Positions 47,861-58,800 are shown, counted from the stretch's first letter. The stretch: 64,000 nt of DNA from Ceratobasidium sp. AG-K (GCA_037039685.1 JAWNGF010000002.1:2418001-2482000), one strand, 5' to 3'. A program made the numbers and translations. The notes: generated from the letters alone by a model not told the origin.

Positions 47861-48415
47861 TCACGTCAGATGCCACGAGCGAGCGTTCGTCATGGATGCT
47901 CCCATACCTTTGCGTTTGCCCTTTGAACCCGATGGCGTCTTCTCATATGCGTTGGGACCGGGTTCCGAGTGTAGGGTGTTGACGCCACCGTTGGGACGAT
48001 TCATATTTGACTGGTCGCCGTGGTTGTGGGGTCGTTTGCGGCTGTCATTGCTACCACACGATGAATCGGACTCATCCGAGGACGACTCTGAAGAAGACTC
48101 GTCGAACGCTCTAGGCTTGTGGTATATACAGCAGACTAGAAGAAAGCGTGATTAGCTCCAGCAATTCGAGGGCAAGTGAACATACGGACTCTTGGATTTC
48201 TTCTTGCCACACCCTTCATTGTCTATCACATCGGCGTCCCACATGACTCGTGGACGACTCCTTGGTCCTCCTCTGAGCTTCAGAATCCCCGAGGTTTCGG
48301 GCTCGCTCGAGGTGTTGTTCTCTGGGACAGGTTGCGAATCACGGAGAGTGATGGTACGGGAACCATCGCCTGGGGCCGATGTCGCAGGACGACGCGCAGT
48401 AGATGCAGATGCCAT
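47861..48415 (-). CDS. YPI1: YPI1/PPP1R11-type protein phosphatase 1 regulator
   Basis: A small, heat-stable, disordered regulator of type 1 protein phosphatase (Glc7). Exons (minus) 48190-48415 and 47861-48135 give 166 residues. The conserved core is all present: ILKLRGG, RVMWDADVIDNEGCGKKKSK, then across the intron ICCIYHKPRAFDESSSESSS. VMW is the RVxF-like PP1 docking element (usually VRWD). The tail is Asn/Gly/Lys-rich and basic. I start at ATG 48413-48415 (MASASTARRPATS); an upstream frame extension (MFLRFSQPP) begins at a later position in the promoter and lacks conservation. Divergent from SPO11, 193 bp between starts. Confidence 0.92.
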
Positions 48416-48608
48416 TGCAGGTGGTTGGGAGAAGCGTAAGAACAAAGTGGGTGGACTGGACCAAGCTATCTCTGGTGGTTGAGCAGGAGAACTTTAAATA
48501 GTTGGATGCTTGGGGGATTGACAAATCTGGGCGCTTATGGTCGCTTGCTGATTACGCGAGTTTGGCTGTGTTATGTTGGCGATCCTCCACTCCGCCACAT
48601 TCGACGCG

Positions 48609-50803
48609 ATGACTGCTCCAGGCGCTGGAGCAGAATTTGACGACCTACTGCTGTATGACGAGGATGACATTGCCACACATTTTCCGGACGCTGATTCGTC
48701 GCCGCCTACGATAAAACATGAGAAGGACGGCGAAACCAAACCCGGGGCTGTGAAACCCCCACATGACGATCAAGATGAACCAGCGCCCAAGTAGAGCGCT
48801 CACGGGTTTGCTCCCTCCGTACCGATCATACTGAAATACTTTCTATAGCGAAAATGCGATGAACAAGATCGAAGAGTGGGCGCTTGAAGTTCTCGAAGAA
48901 CTGGCGAGTGGGAAGGCGGTGAGTCGTTCGTACGAGTCGGGGTTAGCGAGGGTTTACAAGGTGACTTTCCTTGTAGACATGGGCGTTCGAGACTGCAAGT
49001 TGTCGGAAGAAACCCATGCCAGAGTAAGCGCATACATTTGCCCATACGTCCAGTTTGGGTGGTTACATCGCTATCGTAGCAACCCTGGCCGACGGAGGCG
49101 TATTGTCTGGCCTAGTAAAAGGACTCCTACGCTGAAAATTATAGGTTGGTCTATTCTTCGTCTAGTCTATGGCTGAGCTAATGAACAAGTTCAGCTGCCA
49201 TGGCAAAAGTGGCCGAGATGTCGCACCTAGCATTGAAAGATGATGTGCCAACCACCAAACGGTTTCCATTTCCAGTCGTCGTACAGCGCGACGTCGGCTA
49301 ACGGGACGTATAGAGATATATTCTATAGTGACGTAGAACTGTTTGGGAAGCAGGCCGTCGTTGATTCCGTATGCCATTTTTGGTAAAGTTACTTCGTAGC
49401 TAACGCAACCTGTTAGCTTGTGGACGATTTCGCTGCAACTCTGGGCCTCAGACGGGCCGATTTGAACACAGTGGGTCTAATTCCATATCTCTCTGGTGAA
49501 TAAACCACACATTTTCTCTAGAGAGCATCCTTGAAAGGACTGTTCTGCGGCTCGACTATTACCTTGACCACAAAACAAGGCGAAGTCATCAGGGGACTAG
49601 ACCATGAGGTATGGGCGCATACACGCACCAAACTTTCCAGGCTTTGTGCTGAGCGGGAATACATAGGGAACTCTTATTCCAGTTGGCGAAGACATTGTTC
49701 ATATCGGCGTTGATGAAGAAATCGGGTGGGGGATTATTGTTGAAAAAGACGTGCGGTGAACCGAACTGGAGCCCAACCCGGACTGAACAAGTCCTTTCTC
49801 GCCTGCAGGCCGTGTTTCAAACGCTTTGTCAACTTGGTCTTACGAGTCTTTTCGAAGACATTGGGCCCGGAGTAATGGTCACGGTGCGTATATCCTTTTC
49901 ACAAAAGAAACGATTACAAGTTACCGATCCTTGGCAGGGCAAAGGATATCCCGACATCGCGACTCGCCAGCTCGTCTCCATATTTTCCGAGGAGCTTCCA
50001 CCCGAGTAAGACTACTATTGCACTCGAGCGATGTTCAACTCTGACGGAGCCTTTTTTACGTAGCATACCCTTGCTTGGCCTTGTGGATGCAGACTCTCAC
50101 GGATTGGACATTCTCTCGACTTACAAGTTTGGATCCAATGCAATGTCACACGAGAACGACCAATTGGTCGCACCGAGGATAGAATGGATTGGTGTCAAGC
50201 GAAGCGATATCGAAGAGTGAGTGTATTGTCAGCGTATGAAGGGCGTGAGCTGATAGGTGGGGTGGGTAGACTGGGCATAAGCGAGTCCAAAATGCTCAAG
50301 GTTACTCCCGCAGACGTGCGAAAGGTGAGAGTCCGCCTTGAGCTATCTTGGTATTATCACACTTATTCTATTTCAGGCCGAAAGGATGTTGCGTGGGACA
50401 AACTCGATGAACCTACCAGACGATTGGGTGTACGTATACCCAGTAGATATATTGCTATACTTACCGTGCTCTACATAGTACAGAGCTCGAAACGATGCTC
50501 GACACCGGGCTCAAGGCCGAAATCGAGATTATTTCGGGCCCTCGTGCGTCACAGGATAACTTGCCACAAGGCGCCCATGCACTGGCCCAATATGTCTACA
50601 ATAAGATCCTTGCCGTTCTCAACCGGACTCGTGGCCAAGACGTGGATGTGGTCGAGTTTGAAGACCTGGAACCCTCAGAAGTGTTGTATTCATCGTCGAC
50701 CGAGTCAGAGCTGGAGACCCCAACCGACACATCACTGCCCGAGCCACACATCAAACTGGAGCCACTGGATGACGTTGACTTGGATTTCGAGGACGACTTT
50801 TAG
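48609..50803 (+). CDS. SPO11: SPO11, meiotic double-strand break transesterase
   Basis: Topoisomerase VI A-like protein that makes meiotic DNA breaks. ATG 48609 opens MTAPGAGAEFDDLLLYDEDD. After an acidic N terminus, exons give RRRRIVWPSK, KVAEMSHLALKDDVPTTKR and then RDIFYSDVELFGKQAVVD, where the Tyr after RDIF is the catalytic residue of the family. Later come ASLKGLFCG, the Toprim region IIVEKDAVFQTLCQLG, VMVTGKGYPDIATRQLV and LVDADSHGLDILSTYKFGS (Mg-binding DxD), then RIEWIGVKRSDIEE. A 90-residue acidic tail ends at TAG 50801-50803. About 13 introns are needed, for example acceptor CATAG before GTLIPVGEDIV. The frame is intact. Confidence 0.9.
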
Positions 50804-51106
50804 CCAGACCGGGCAACTTGTACGATAGAGAAGAGTACCAAAAACATGAATATTGTGTTACTACCAAAAGAACTACCAGTCTTACAAGCCATGATCCACC
50901 CCATCAACTCAACTACAATTGGCCAGTTAAAATCGAACAGCGAATAGATCAACAAAACCACAACAGAAAAATGTGCCGAAAGGAACGATGAGAAGCAGGA
51001 ACATATGAAAGTTTAAGAAACGTTAGAGACAGATTTGAGGTGTGACAGGATAATTTGATGAAGTGCACTCGGTGATTCACGGAGGGAAAAGATAAAAGCG
51101 CGTCAA
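50804..51106. other. Intergenic between SPO11 and the next candidate
   Basis: About 300 A-rich bases, no gene seen. Confidence 0.35.
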
Positions 51107-51830
51107 TTAAAGTAGACCGAGGATAACAGATATTTTGAACCAGATCAAAGGCGACCAAGCAAGGGAAGTAAACCGTGTGAGCGGACAGAGGAAACTGGAC
51201 CAGCGCGGACGTTCGAGAAAATGTCCAAGCCAGAAAAAGCCCGCCAAGTGGACGATGAATAGAGAACAAGGAAGATCCTGATGGCCGAAGTTGATTGACC
51301 ACGCTCCAAATGATAACTTGACGACCGCTTGAATTGTTGTTGTCAGCACCACCCGCGTCCGGTGACGAAAGAACAACTCACGTTACATCACCACGTCGCC
51401 TTTCTCCAGGGGCAACCATCTTCGTCGCTGGGAGGGGTGGCATAACGTCCACGCTACCCATCCTGCTATCACTTGCATCACCCGCAGGCGTTGACGGACG
51501 AGACGTGCTGGTCGCAGTGACAGTCGAAATGATGTGCTGGTTGTGCGGATAGTAAGATCGTCGCTTCATCTTGCGGTAGTCGTAAGACGTAAACCTAGAA
51601 ACAACGGTGATAAGCCCTCTCGGTCCGGTTGGGAACCCCAGTTGAGAGACGTACTGTTCTTCCATTTGTCGCATCTCTGCGCTCATTTGAGATACATCTT
51701 GGTTTGCCTTTCGTGGTCGTGCCTTCAGGGATTGTCCTCCAAGAGTAATTCCTCCAGTTCGTGGGTGGGCGTCAAAGTTGCCCGTTTGCTCTGGATAAAA
51801 TAGTCAACAAAAAAAAAAAAGTGTTGCCCA
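51107..51830 (-). CDS. Possible unknown protein, weakly supported
   Basis: Minus-strand frames read as if coding: FDAHPRTGGITLGGQSLKAR, MSAEMRQMEEQ, then across a possible 60-nt intron FTSYDYRKMKRRSYYPHNQH and a Ser/Thr/Pro tail with PPLPATKMVAPGERRRGDV. A further intron with donor GTGAGT would join a hydrophobic C-terminal part (FIVHLAGFFWLGHFL). I know no family for it. The start and the second intron are guesses, and the hydrophobic end could be non-coding. Confidence 0.3.
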
Positions 51831-52184
51831 GGTGCTCGCTTTTCGAAGGTAAGATTTTCACTCGCGTTACCCTATTCATTATTTATGAGCGTAGCATACA
51901 ATTCATGGAGTATGGTCATTATGGGCAATTCGTGGAAGCGTGTTTTTGGGGCTAAAACTGTCCGGATGCGAGTTGGCTGATAAATACGATCACGCCGGTA
52001 CGATTAGAATCGAATGGACATCGTATTTTGTAGCTCGGAAAGTCAGATGCATGGAAAGATATGTAGTAGGCAGGAAAAGGTAGCTCAAGAGGCACCTAAA
52101 ATCGGGATCGGGAATCCAGAAAAAGCGCGTACGGATTTGTTGGCAAATCGGGCGTCGGGAAACAAAAAGGGGAGAGGTTGCATG
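51831..52184. other. Intergenic, 350 bases
   Basis: Includes a run of 13 A near 51810-51822 at its left edge. No gene recognised. Confidence 0.35.
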
Positions 52185-53676
52185 TCAGAGATTAGAAAAA
52201 GTGTTCGGAGAGAAAGAATATAGTCCAAGCAAAAGGGGGAGGAGAAATGGAATGCGCGTGACTCGTGTATATACTGCGGCACGGCGTATCGTACTGCTTA
52301 CCGCGCAATGGAGGGAGGCGCTACAAGCTCGGTCCTCGCGCGTCGAACTCTGCACCCCGGGCGTAAGTAGCGAATCAAAACTTTCTTTCCCTTGCCGCCG
52401 CGACCGCCTTGACCACCGCGACCACCACCTCCGGCGCGACCACCGCGACCCCCGACCGCGACCACCACCTCCGCCACTGCTTTCGCCTTGACCATCGTCT
52501 TGACTGTCGTCCTGATCGGAGCTGCGCAGCTGAGCAGTGCTCTTCTTTGCTTTGCGCGGAATCGATTCGCGGGCGGGAAGCCGAGGGTCTTTCAGGCCCC
52601 CTTCCCATTCTTTACCCCTGCCCTTCCCCTTCGAACCAACCTGGTCGCCCTCATCGTCGTCGAATTGCTCGTCGTCGCCGCCTTCTCCTGGCTCCAACTC
52701 CTCTTGGTCGTCCCGGGGCTGTTCCTGCTCCTGTTCCTGTTCCTCCTGCTCCCCCTGCTCCTGCTCCTCCTCCTCCGCGTGTTTCTTGTTCGTCGTCATC
52801 GTCGCTTGATCATGCGCCTTCCGCTTCCGCTTTGACTTCGACGACTTCGACGACTTTGGCTTCGGCTTCGACTTGGGCATTGGGGCAACGCCGTTATTCA
52901 ACATTGCCAAGGCAGCAGCGTCAGTGGTAGAACGAACGGCGCCACCAGAGGGAACGGTGGCGGGTCCTGAGGTGCGACGAGGGGAACTGGTCCCCGACCG
53001 GGGTATCTTGACCGCAAAGCCTGATCCCGGGCAAGAATCAGCTCTGCGGAAGGCTGTGGTCAAAAAGGAGCTAAATGTAGAATTAGGTTATGAATAAATG
53101 GTGTACAAGGGAACACTTACAGGTTCCAGGGCCGGACGTACTCGACTTTGACGGGGGCAGACGCTTGGAGCCGCCTTGATCAGCACCACCGTCATTGTTG
53201 CGGACGTGGTCCTTTTGCTTGGACGTTTTCACAGAGGTATTGGCCGACGCGCTTGGCTTGCTCTTCTTCTTGGGAGGCAATTCCTCCTTGTCCTTGTCCT
53301 TGTCCTCCTTGTCCTCTTCCTCCTCTTCCTTGTCCTCTTCCTCCTCTTTTCCTTGTCCTCTTCCTCCTCTTCCTCGTCCTCTTCGTCCTCCGTGCGGTTA
53401 GTCTCGGGTTGCCTTGCCTCCAGTCGCCTTGGACTTCTTGGGCGGTGCCTTCTTTGGGGGCAAGACAGGATTGCAACGTGCGGCCTTCTTGGCGGTTTTA
53501 CCAGGCTGAGGCATGGACTCAGGCTCATCCACCTTACATTTCTTTGGTGGACGCTCGGGAGGCACCATTTCTCTGTCCTTGCCCTCGTTGTCCTTGCCCT
53601 TGTTGCTTGACTGATGCCGATTCCGCAAAGGTGCGCCCCGCGCTTGAGTTGGCCTTGCGTTTTTTCGACGACCTTG
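52185..53676 (-). pseudogene. Lys/Glu-rich unknown gene, 5' end removed by retrotransposon LTR
   Basis: Minus-strand host sequence directly abutting the LTR at 53677. It encodes strongly biased text: PPERPPKKCKVDEPESMPQ, PPKKAPPKKSKATGGKA, a Glu/Asp/Lys repeat stretch (about 53400-53280), ELPPKKKSKPSASANTSVK, an intron (about 53119-53055), then FRRADSCPGSGFAVKIP, KSKPKPKSSKSSKSKRKRKA, more Glu/Gln repeats and a Gly/Arg/Trp-rich end. The composition is that of nucleolar or chromatin-associated disordered proteins; no domain is identified. Frames change within the Glu/Lys repeat, suggesting indels. No start codon is available because the LTR occupies the 5' side. Confidence 0.45.
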
Positions 53677-53854
53677 TGTCACAACCTGCTAAGTAGTAGA
53701 GTTGACGACTGCTAATTGCCTTGTTGGCCATGAGCAATAAGTCTAAGTAGACTAAATTGCTAAGGGAAATCGCTAGCTTCTAAGTAGAAGTCCTAGCTCC
53801 AAATCCCAAGTGGCTGCTGTAGTGGCTAAGTAGCCAAGTGCCTCTGATCACACA
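53677..53854 (-). repeat. 3' LTR of element 1, distal part
   Basis: Last 178 bases of the element 1 LTR. It pairs, as an inverted repeat, with 54172-54346 of the solo LTR (nearly identical over about 165 bases). The remaining 312 bases of the same LTR are at 54352-54663, so the uninterrupted LTR would be 490 bases including the one copy of ACACA. Confidence 0.85.
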
Positions 53855-54346
53855 TGTTGTGACCTGTCACACCCTCTGTTTCTCTTTTTCTGCGGACTCG
53901 TGGCTTGCATTGGCGCCTTATGCGCCTCTTCTGTACAGATGTGCCCTCTCCCTCGTTTAGTGAGGTGTATGGATGATGTGTCACCATGAGTCATATGACT
54001 CATGCTGTTTTCTATTGGCTGGCCTACGCAGCCCCCTTTATGACTCTGACTCTGACTCGGGCTTGTGACTCATGTACATAGTATGACTCACTCGCCCTTT
54101 GCCTATATATACTGGCTAGCAAGCATGGTTACCCCCAGCTTGCTTTGCCTTGTCAACTCTCCCTGCAGTGTGTGATCAGAGGCACTTGGCTACTTAGCCA
54201 CTACAGCAGCCACTTGGGATTTGGAGCTAGGACTTCTACTTAGAAGCTAGCGATTTCCCTTAGCAATTTAGTCTACTTAGACTTATCGCTCACGGTCAAC
54301 AAGGCGATTAGCAGTTGTCAACTCTACTACTTAGCAGGTTGCAACA
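53855..54346 (+). repeat. Solo LTR, same family, inserted in opposite orientation
   Basis: Begins TGTTGTGACC and ends GGTTGCAACA (imperfect inverted termini, TG...CA). It is 492 bases long against 490 for the interrupted LTR. It is flanked by the 5-bp duplication ACACA at 53850-53854 and 54347-54351; removing it restores the sequence seen inside its own copy (GATCACACACTGCAGGG in reverse). No internal retrotransposon sequence is present, so it is a solo LTR left by LTR-LTR recombination. Confidence 0.88.
54103..54111 (+). promoter_or_regulatory. TATA box of the solo LTR
   Basis: CTATATATA within GCCTATATATACTGG, about 250 bases into the LTR. The matching site in the element 1 LTR is at about 54407-54416 on the minus strand, so it is conserved between the two copies. 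Confidence 0.5.
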
Positions 54347-54351
54347 ACACA

Positions 54352-54663
54352 CTGCAGGGAGAGTTGACAAGGCGAAGCAAGCTGGGGGTGACCATGCTTG
54401 CAAGCCAGTATATATAGGCAAGAGGCGAGTGAGTCATATAAGTACATGAGTCACAAGCCCGAGTCAGAGTCCAAGTCATAAAAGGGGGCTGCTCAGGCCA
54501 GCCAATAGAAAACAGCATGAGTCATATGACTCGTGGTGACATGTCATCCATACACCTCACTAAGCGAGGGAGAGGGCACAACTATAAAGAAGAGGCGCTT
54601 AAGGCGCCGATACAAGCCACGAGTCTGCAGAAAGAGAGACAGAGGGCGGGACAGGTCATGACA
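54352..54663 (-). repeat. 3' LTR of element 1, proximal part
   Basis: Starts at 54663 with TGTCATGACC right after the polypurine tract and continues to the insertion point of the solo LTR. It contains a TATATATA box (about 54407-54416, minus strand) and a CCAAT-like ATTGG near 54500. Confidence 0.85.
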
Positions 54664-54677
54664 TTGCCCCCCCACAT
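54664..54677 (-). other. Polypurine tract of element 1
   Basis: Minus strand GTGGGGGGGCAA immediately before the LTR terminus TGTCA, the expected primer site for plus-strand DNA synthesis. Confidence 0.7.
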
Positions 54678-54703
54678 AGGGCCAGGTAGTGGAACGCCTG
54701 GGC

Positions 54704-55851
54704 CTATCTGCGGGCAACCCATTCCTTCAATTCCAGCCAGCCAACCCGTTCCACAAGGTTGCGCATGTCCAATTCAAGGACCTCATTCATGCAGTCCCAC
54801 TTCTCCTGGTAGAGCCGGTCAAGCTCTTCCTGGTGTTGATGCTGGAGGCGCTTGAGCTCTTGCTGCTCCCGGAGTTCCCACTGTTCTTGTCGGTGGTTGA
54901 GCCACTTGTTGAGTTGGTCGACTGTCCAGGATCTGCACTGGACGAGGCGGTAGGCCTCCAAGACATTTGCGTTGCAAGGCATGCGGTTGGCAGGCAGTGG
55001 GGCTCAAGGTTGGCAATTGCTTGCCCGATGTCGGCAATGAGGGCCTCAACGTTTTCCCGGGCCCTATCCCAGGTGGTGTTCCACTCTTGCTCGACTCGCT
55101 CGGTGTCTTTGTTGGTGATGGGGGGAGGGGGAGGGATGTCGACCGTCTCCTCCTTGATCTCGCCTGGCTCCAGGTGGTCGTAGGCGGCGGGCTGGGGCTC
55201 GGTTTCTTGAGCTGTCCAGTCAAGAACGTTGAAGGGGGAATCGGGGTAGGTGTTGTCAGCGACTGGTGGTTCAGGTTTCTTTTGCCACTCACAAGGGGCG
55301 GGCCATCCACTGGTGAAGTCATAGGAGCAGTCGCTCCACCAGATCCTGTTGCTATCAACGTGCCCTCTGTTGGCGAGGGCAAGGCAGGGGTCGGTTTCGC
55401 GCTTGAACCACTTGTCCCCTTCCCACTTGTGGCCGGTGTCCCTATTCCAGGCGTCCATGCTCTTGGTAACCACATTGTGGACGGTGAGTCCGATGCAGCC
55501 TCGGGAGTGGTATTACTTGCTGCGGCCAATGTCGGTGGGGTCAGAGGGCCGGGAGTCAGGGTGGCTGACCCAGAGGAGGGAGCCGAGTTGGGGGTGGATG
55601 AGGGACTTGCGTTCTTTGTCCCACTTGAGGTCGCCTCACTTGGCGAGGGGGATGTAGCCAAGGTGAACCCCGGGCTCAAGATCGTTGGCCAGTTTCCTAG
55701 CCTCTTTGAGGGACCAGGGTGCTGTGGCCCTGCAGTTGACGGCAAATTGGCCAGGTCCGCCGGCCATGATGGCCTTGCCATAGGCGGCACTGAGCCTGTA
55801 AAAGGCGAGGCGGGCGGCGGCGGCAGCATTGTTGGAGCGGATGGGGGCCAT
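54704..55851 (-). pseudogene. Element 1 ORF3, unknown protein downstream of pol
   Basis: Starts with ATG (55849-55851), eight bases after the pol stop codon. Minus-strand text: MAPIRSNNAAAAARLAFYRL, WSLKEARKLANDLEPGVHLG, GDLKWDKERKSLIHPQ, WNRDTGHKWEGDKWFKRETD, IWWSDCSYDFTSGWPAPCEW and PITNKDTERVEQEWNTTWDR. The C terminus is a coiled-coil-like segment (LREQQELKRLQHQHQEELDR). Two in-frame stops (TGA where CGA fits, TAA where CAA fits) and one frame change near 54970 break it; repaired length would be about 380 codons. No signal peptide or transmembrane helix is seen, so it is not an obvious envelope. Its GC-rich, CpG-rich composition contrasts with the AT-rich pol next to it. I recognise no family. 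Confidence 0.6.
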
Positions 55852-55859
55852 TGCAACAG

Positions 55860-58800
55860 TTAAGAAAAGTTTTTTGGTTGACTGTAGGGGGTGTTGGCTA
55901 AGAGCGGTCTGGAAATAGCAGGCTGAGTAGCTGGGATGAGGACTTCAGCTGCCTTTCCCCTCGTCCTTTTGTACTCTGGTGATGTGAAATTCGGGGGGAG
56001 AGCGCTGGTGGGAAAGTCCTTTTGGAACCTTCTCATCACTGGAGTCATGTCGGCAAATTTTTCCGCCTGTTCTTCTGTGTCTTCTAGAGGTCCATAGCCT
56101 TTCCATCTGATGCAATATTTCAGCCCATCAGGGTCTTGATGCCAATCAATGATCCTTTCTACTTTGTATTCCTCCTCCCCTTCTTCTGTAATGATCGGAG
56201 GAGGTCGGGGTTGGTTCCAATGGAAATCTACATCTTCCTTGTAGTGGGTCAGCAGATTTCCATGGAAGACGTCATGTATTTTCATGGATTTGGGGAGATC
56301 TAGCTGGTAGGTGTGTGAAGAAATTTGTTTTTTGACAACAAAGGGGCCAGTTTTCTTGTCGTCAAGCTTCTTGTTTGGGTGCCTGGTTTTGATGTTGGCA
56401 GTCAGGAGCCACACGTTGTCCCCTTCCTTGTATTGCTTTTTTGGAAATTCTTCCTTTGTTTGGTGGTATTCCATCATGGCTTTTGCTTCTTCCCACACAG
56501 CCTCCATATTGTTTGTCCATTTGTTGCCTTCTGGTGAGTGAGTCATGTAGTCCTCTATGGTCCATTTTGGAGTCATTCTGTAGACGATCTCAAAGGGTGA
56601 CTTGCTTGTGACGCGATTTCTGTGATTGTTGTGGCAGAATTCCGCAATAGGTAGCCATTTGGCCCAGTCATCTTGTCGATGGTTGCAAAATATTCTCAGC
56701 CATCCTTCTAGCCACTGGTTTGTTTTCTCCGCAAGGCCATTGGTCTCTGGGTGGAAGGCGGTGCTGAAGGTTGGTTGGATATTGAGTCTCTTGTACACCG
56801 CCTCTAGGGAGTGGGATTTGAAAGTTGTTCCTCTATTGTAAACAGTGGTTTTTGGGAAGCCGTGGAGGCGCCATACTTCCTTGATGAAGATGTCGGCAAG
56901 TTGTTCCAAGTTGGTGGCCTCGTTGCAAGCAATGAAATGTGCCATTCTCGAGAAGCAGTCAACAACAACAAGGACACTGTCAAACCCTTTGGACTTCGGG
57001 AGTTTCACAATAAAATCGTAAGCAATGTTTTCCCAGGGTTTTTCCGGGATGGGTAAGGGTTTGAGCGGCAAGTGTCCTTTGCTTCCCTTCCCTCTTTGGC
57101 AGATTTCACAGCTTTCAACGAAGCGGTTGACTTGAGCTTTCATCCCAGGCCAATAATACCTTCTGGACAAAAGTTCTAGGGTTCTAGCTTGTCCCTGGTG
57201 ACCTGCCATGGGCATGTCATGGTGTAGTTGTAGCAATTTCAGTTTGATATCTTTTTTGTCTGGAACGACGATTCTTCCTTGATACCATAGAAGGTTCTCT
57301 TCCCATTCATACTCCTTGAATTGCTTTTTCACCGATGGCAGAAGAGAATCCTTGTTCCTTGTGCTGGTAATCAAGGTTTGTAGGCTTTCATCATCTTCTT
57401 GAGCTTCCTTGAGGTCAGTCATGAGGTTGGATCCCATCAAGGCAGCAAAACCCTTGAACCTTTTGGCGGATATCATTGTCTGTTCCACCGATGCTATGTC
57501 CCCATGGTCGCTTCTTCTTGAGAGGATATCTGGTTTTTCCGACATCTTCCCAGGACGATAATGGATCTCGAAATTGTAACTTGCTAGCATCAGAAGTCAT
57601 CTGTGGTGTCTTTGGTTGAAATTGACCGAGTCCTTCCAGTAGGTCAGGTTTCTGTGATCCGTGTAGATGATCACTGGTTCCTTTGTTCCTTCAAGGTGGA
57701 TACGCCAGTGTCTCAGCGCCTCAATGATAGCAAAGAGCTCTTTGTCATGTGTATTGTAGTTCAATTCTGCATCCTTGAAGCTTTTGGAAAGGAAACCGAT
57801 CAGGTGCAAGTATCCGTTGTCCTGTCGTTGACTAAGGATTGCTCCTAAAGCAACTCCTGAGGCATCTGTCTCTAGGGAGTATTGTTTTGATTTGTCAGGG
57901 TGTGCCAGTACTGGTTCTTCCAAGATCATTTTCTTCAGGTTTTCAAAAGCCTCCTGATGTGCCTCCTTCCATTCCCATTTTTGGTCCTTTCAAGTGAGCT
58001 GAGTCAAAGGTTTGACAGTGGAGGAGAAAGAGACCACGAATCTCCTGTAGAAGTTGCAGAAGCCAACAAAAGCTTGTAGCTGCTTGACAGTTTACGGGAC
58101 AGGCCATTCTTGGATAGTCTTGATCTTGTCTTTGTTCATGGAGATGCCATTCTCGTCCACAACAAAGCCTACCCAATTGGCTTTTTTGCCGTAAAAGGTG
58201 CACTTTTTGAGGTTCCCATATAGATTGTTCTTTCATAGCCTTTTGAGGACTTCTCTGATGTCCAAAGTGTGTTGGTTTCTTCCTCTAGAGATAATCAAGA
58301 TATTGTTGATGTAGACTACTATCTTTTTTCCAATCAGGTCTCTGAGGATATTGTCCATCATTTTTTGGAACGTTGAAGGTGCATTTTTCAGTCCAAAGGC
58401 CATCACAGTATATTTGAAAAGGCCTTCGGAAGTGCTGAATGCTGTTTTCCATTTGTCTCCTTCCCTGATTCTCACATTCCAGAAACCATTTTTCAGGTCC
58501 AGAGAGGTGATGAAAAGTTCTTCGCTTGATTTGTTGCTAGTCTTCTTGAAGATTTCCAGGAGTTGATCCATCAGAGGTATGGGGTAGTGGTCTGGGATAG
58601 TTTCCACATTTGCCCCTCTGTAGTCAACAACTGGTCTCAGGTCTGGTACGGTTTGTCCTGGTTTCAGTGCCTTTGTGACAAAGAATAGGCTAGCAGCAAC
58701 GGGGGAATTGCTGGGTCTGATTCTTCCTGACTTGAGTTCCGACTTCACATACTCCTTTGTGGCCTCCCTTTCTCTTGGTGAGAGGGGATAAGCTTTCTTT

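Noticed and set aside
52488..52835. Leu-rich plus-strand frame resembling a multi-pass membrane protein
   Set aside because: It is the complement of Glu/Gln/Lys repeats in the minus-strand gene, which reads as Leu/Pro/Ser runs.
53677..54346. 165-bp inverted repeats as terminal repeats of a DNA transposon or MITE
   Set aside because: The repeats are the distal parts of two LTRs in opposite orientation. The LTR-in-LTR model explains the lengths (490 and 492), the TG...CA ends and the ACACA duplication, which a TIR model does not.
54819..55856. 345-codon Pro/Ser/Thr-rich open frame on the minus strand
   Set aside because: It overlaps ORF3 in another frame and has the biased composition of a shadow frame in GC-rich sequence; the ORF3 frame has ordinary amino acid use.
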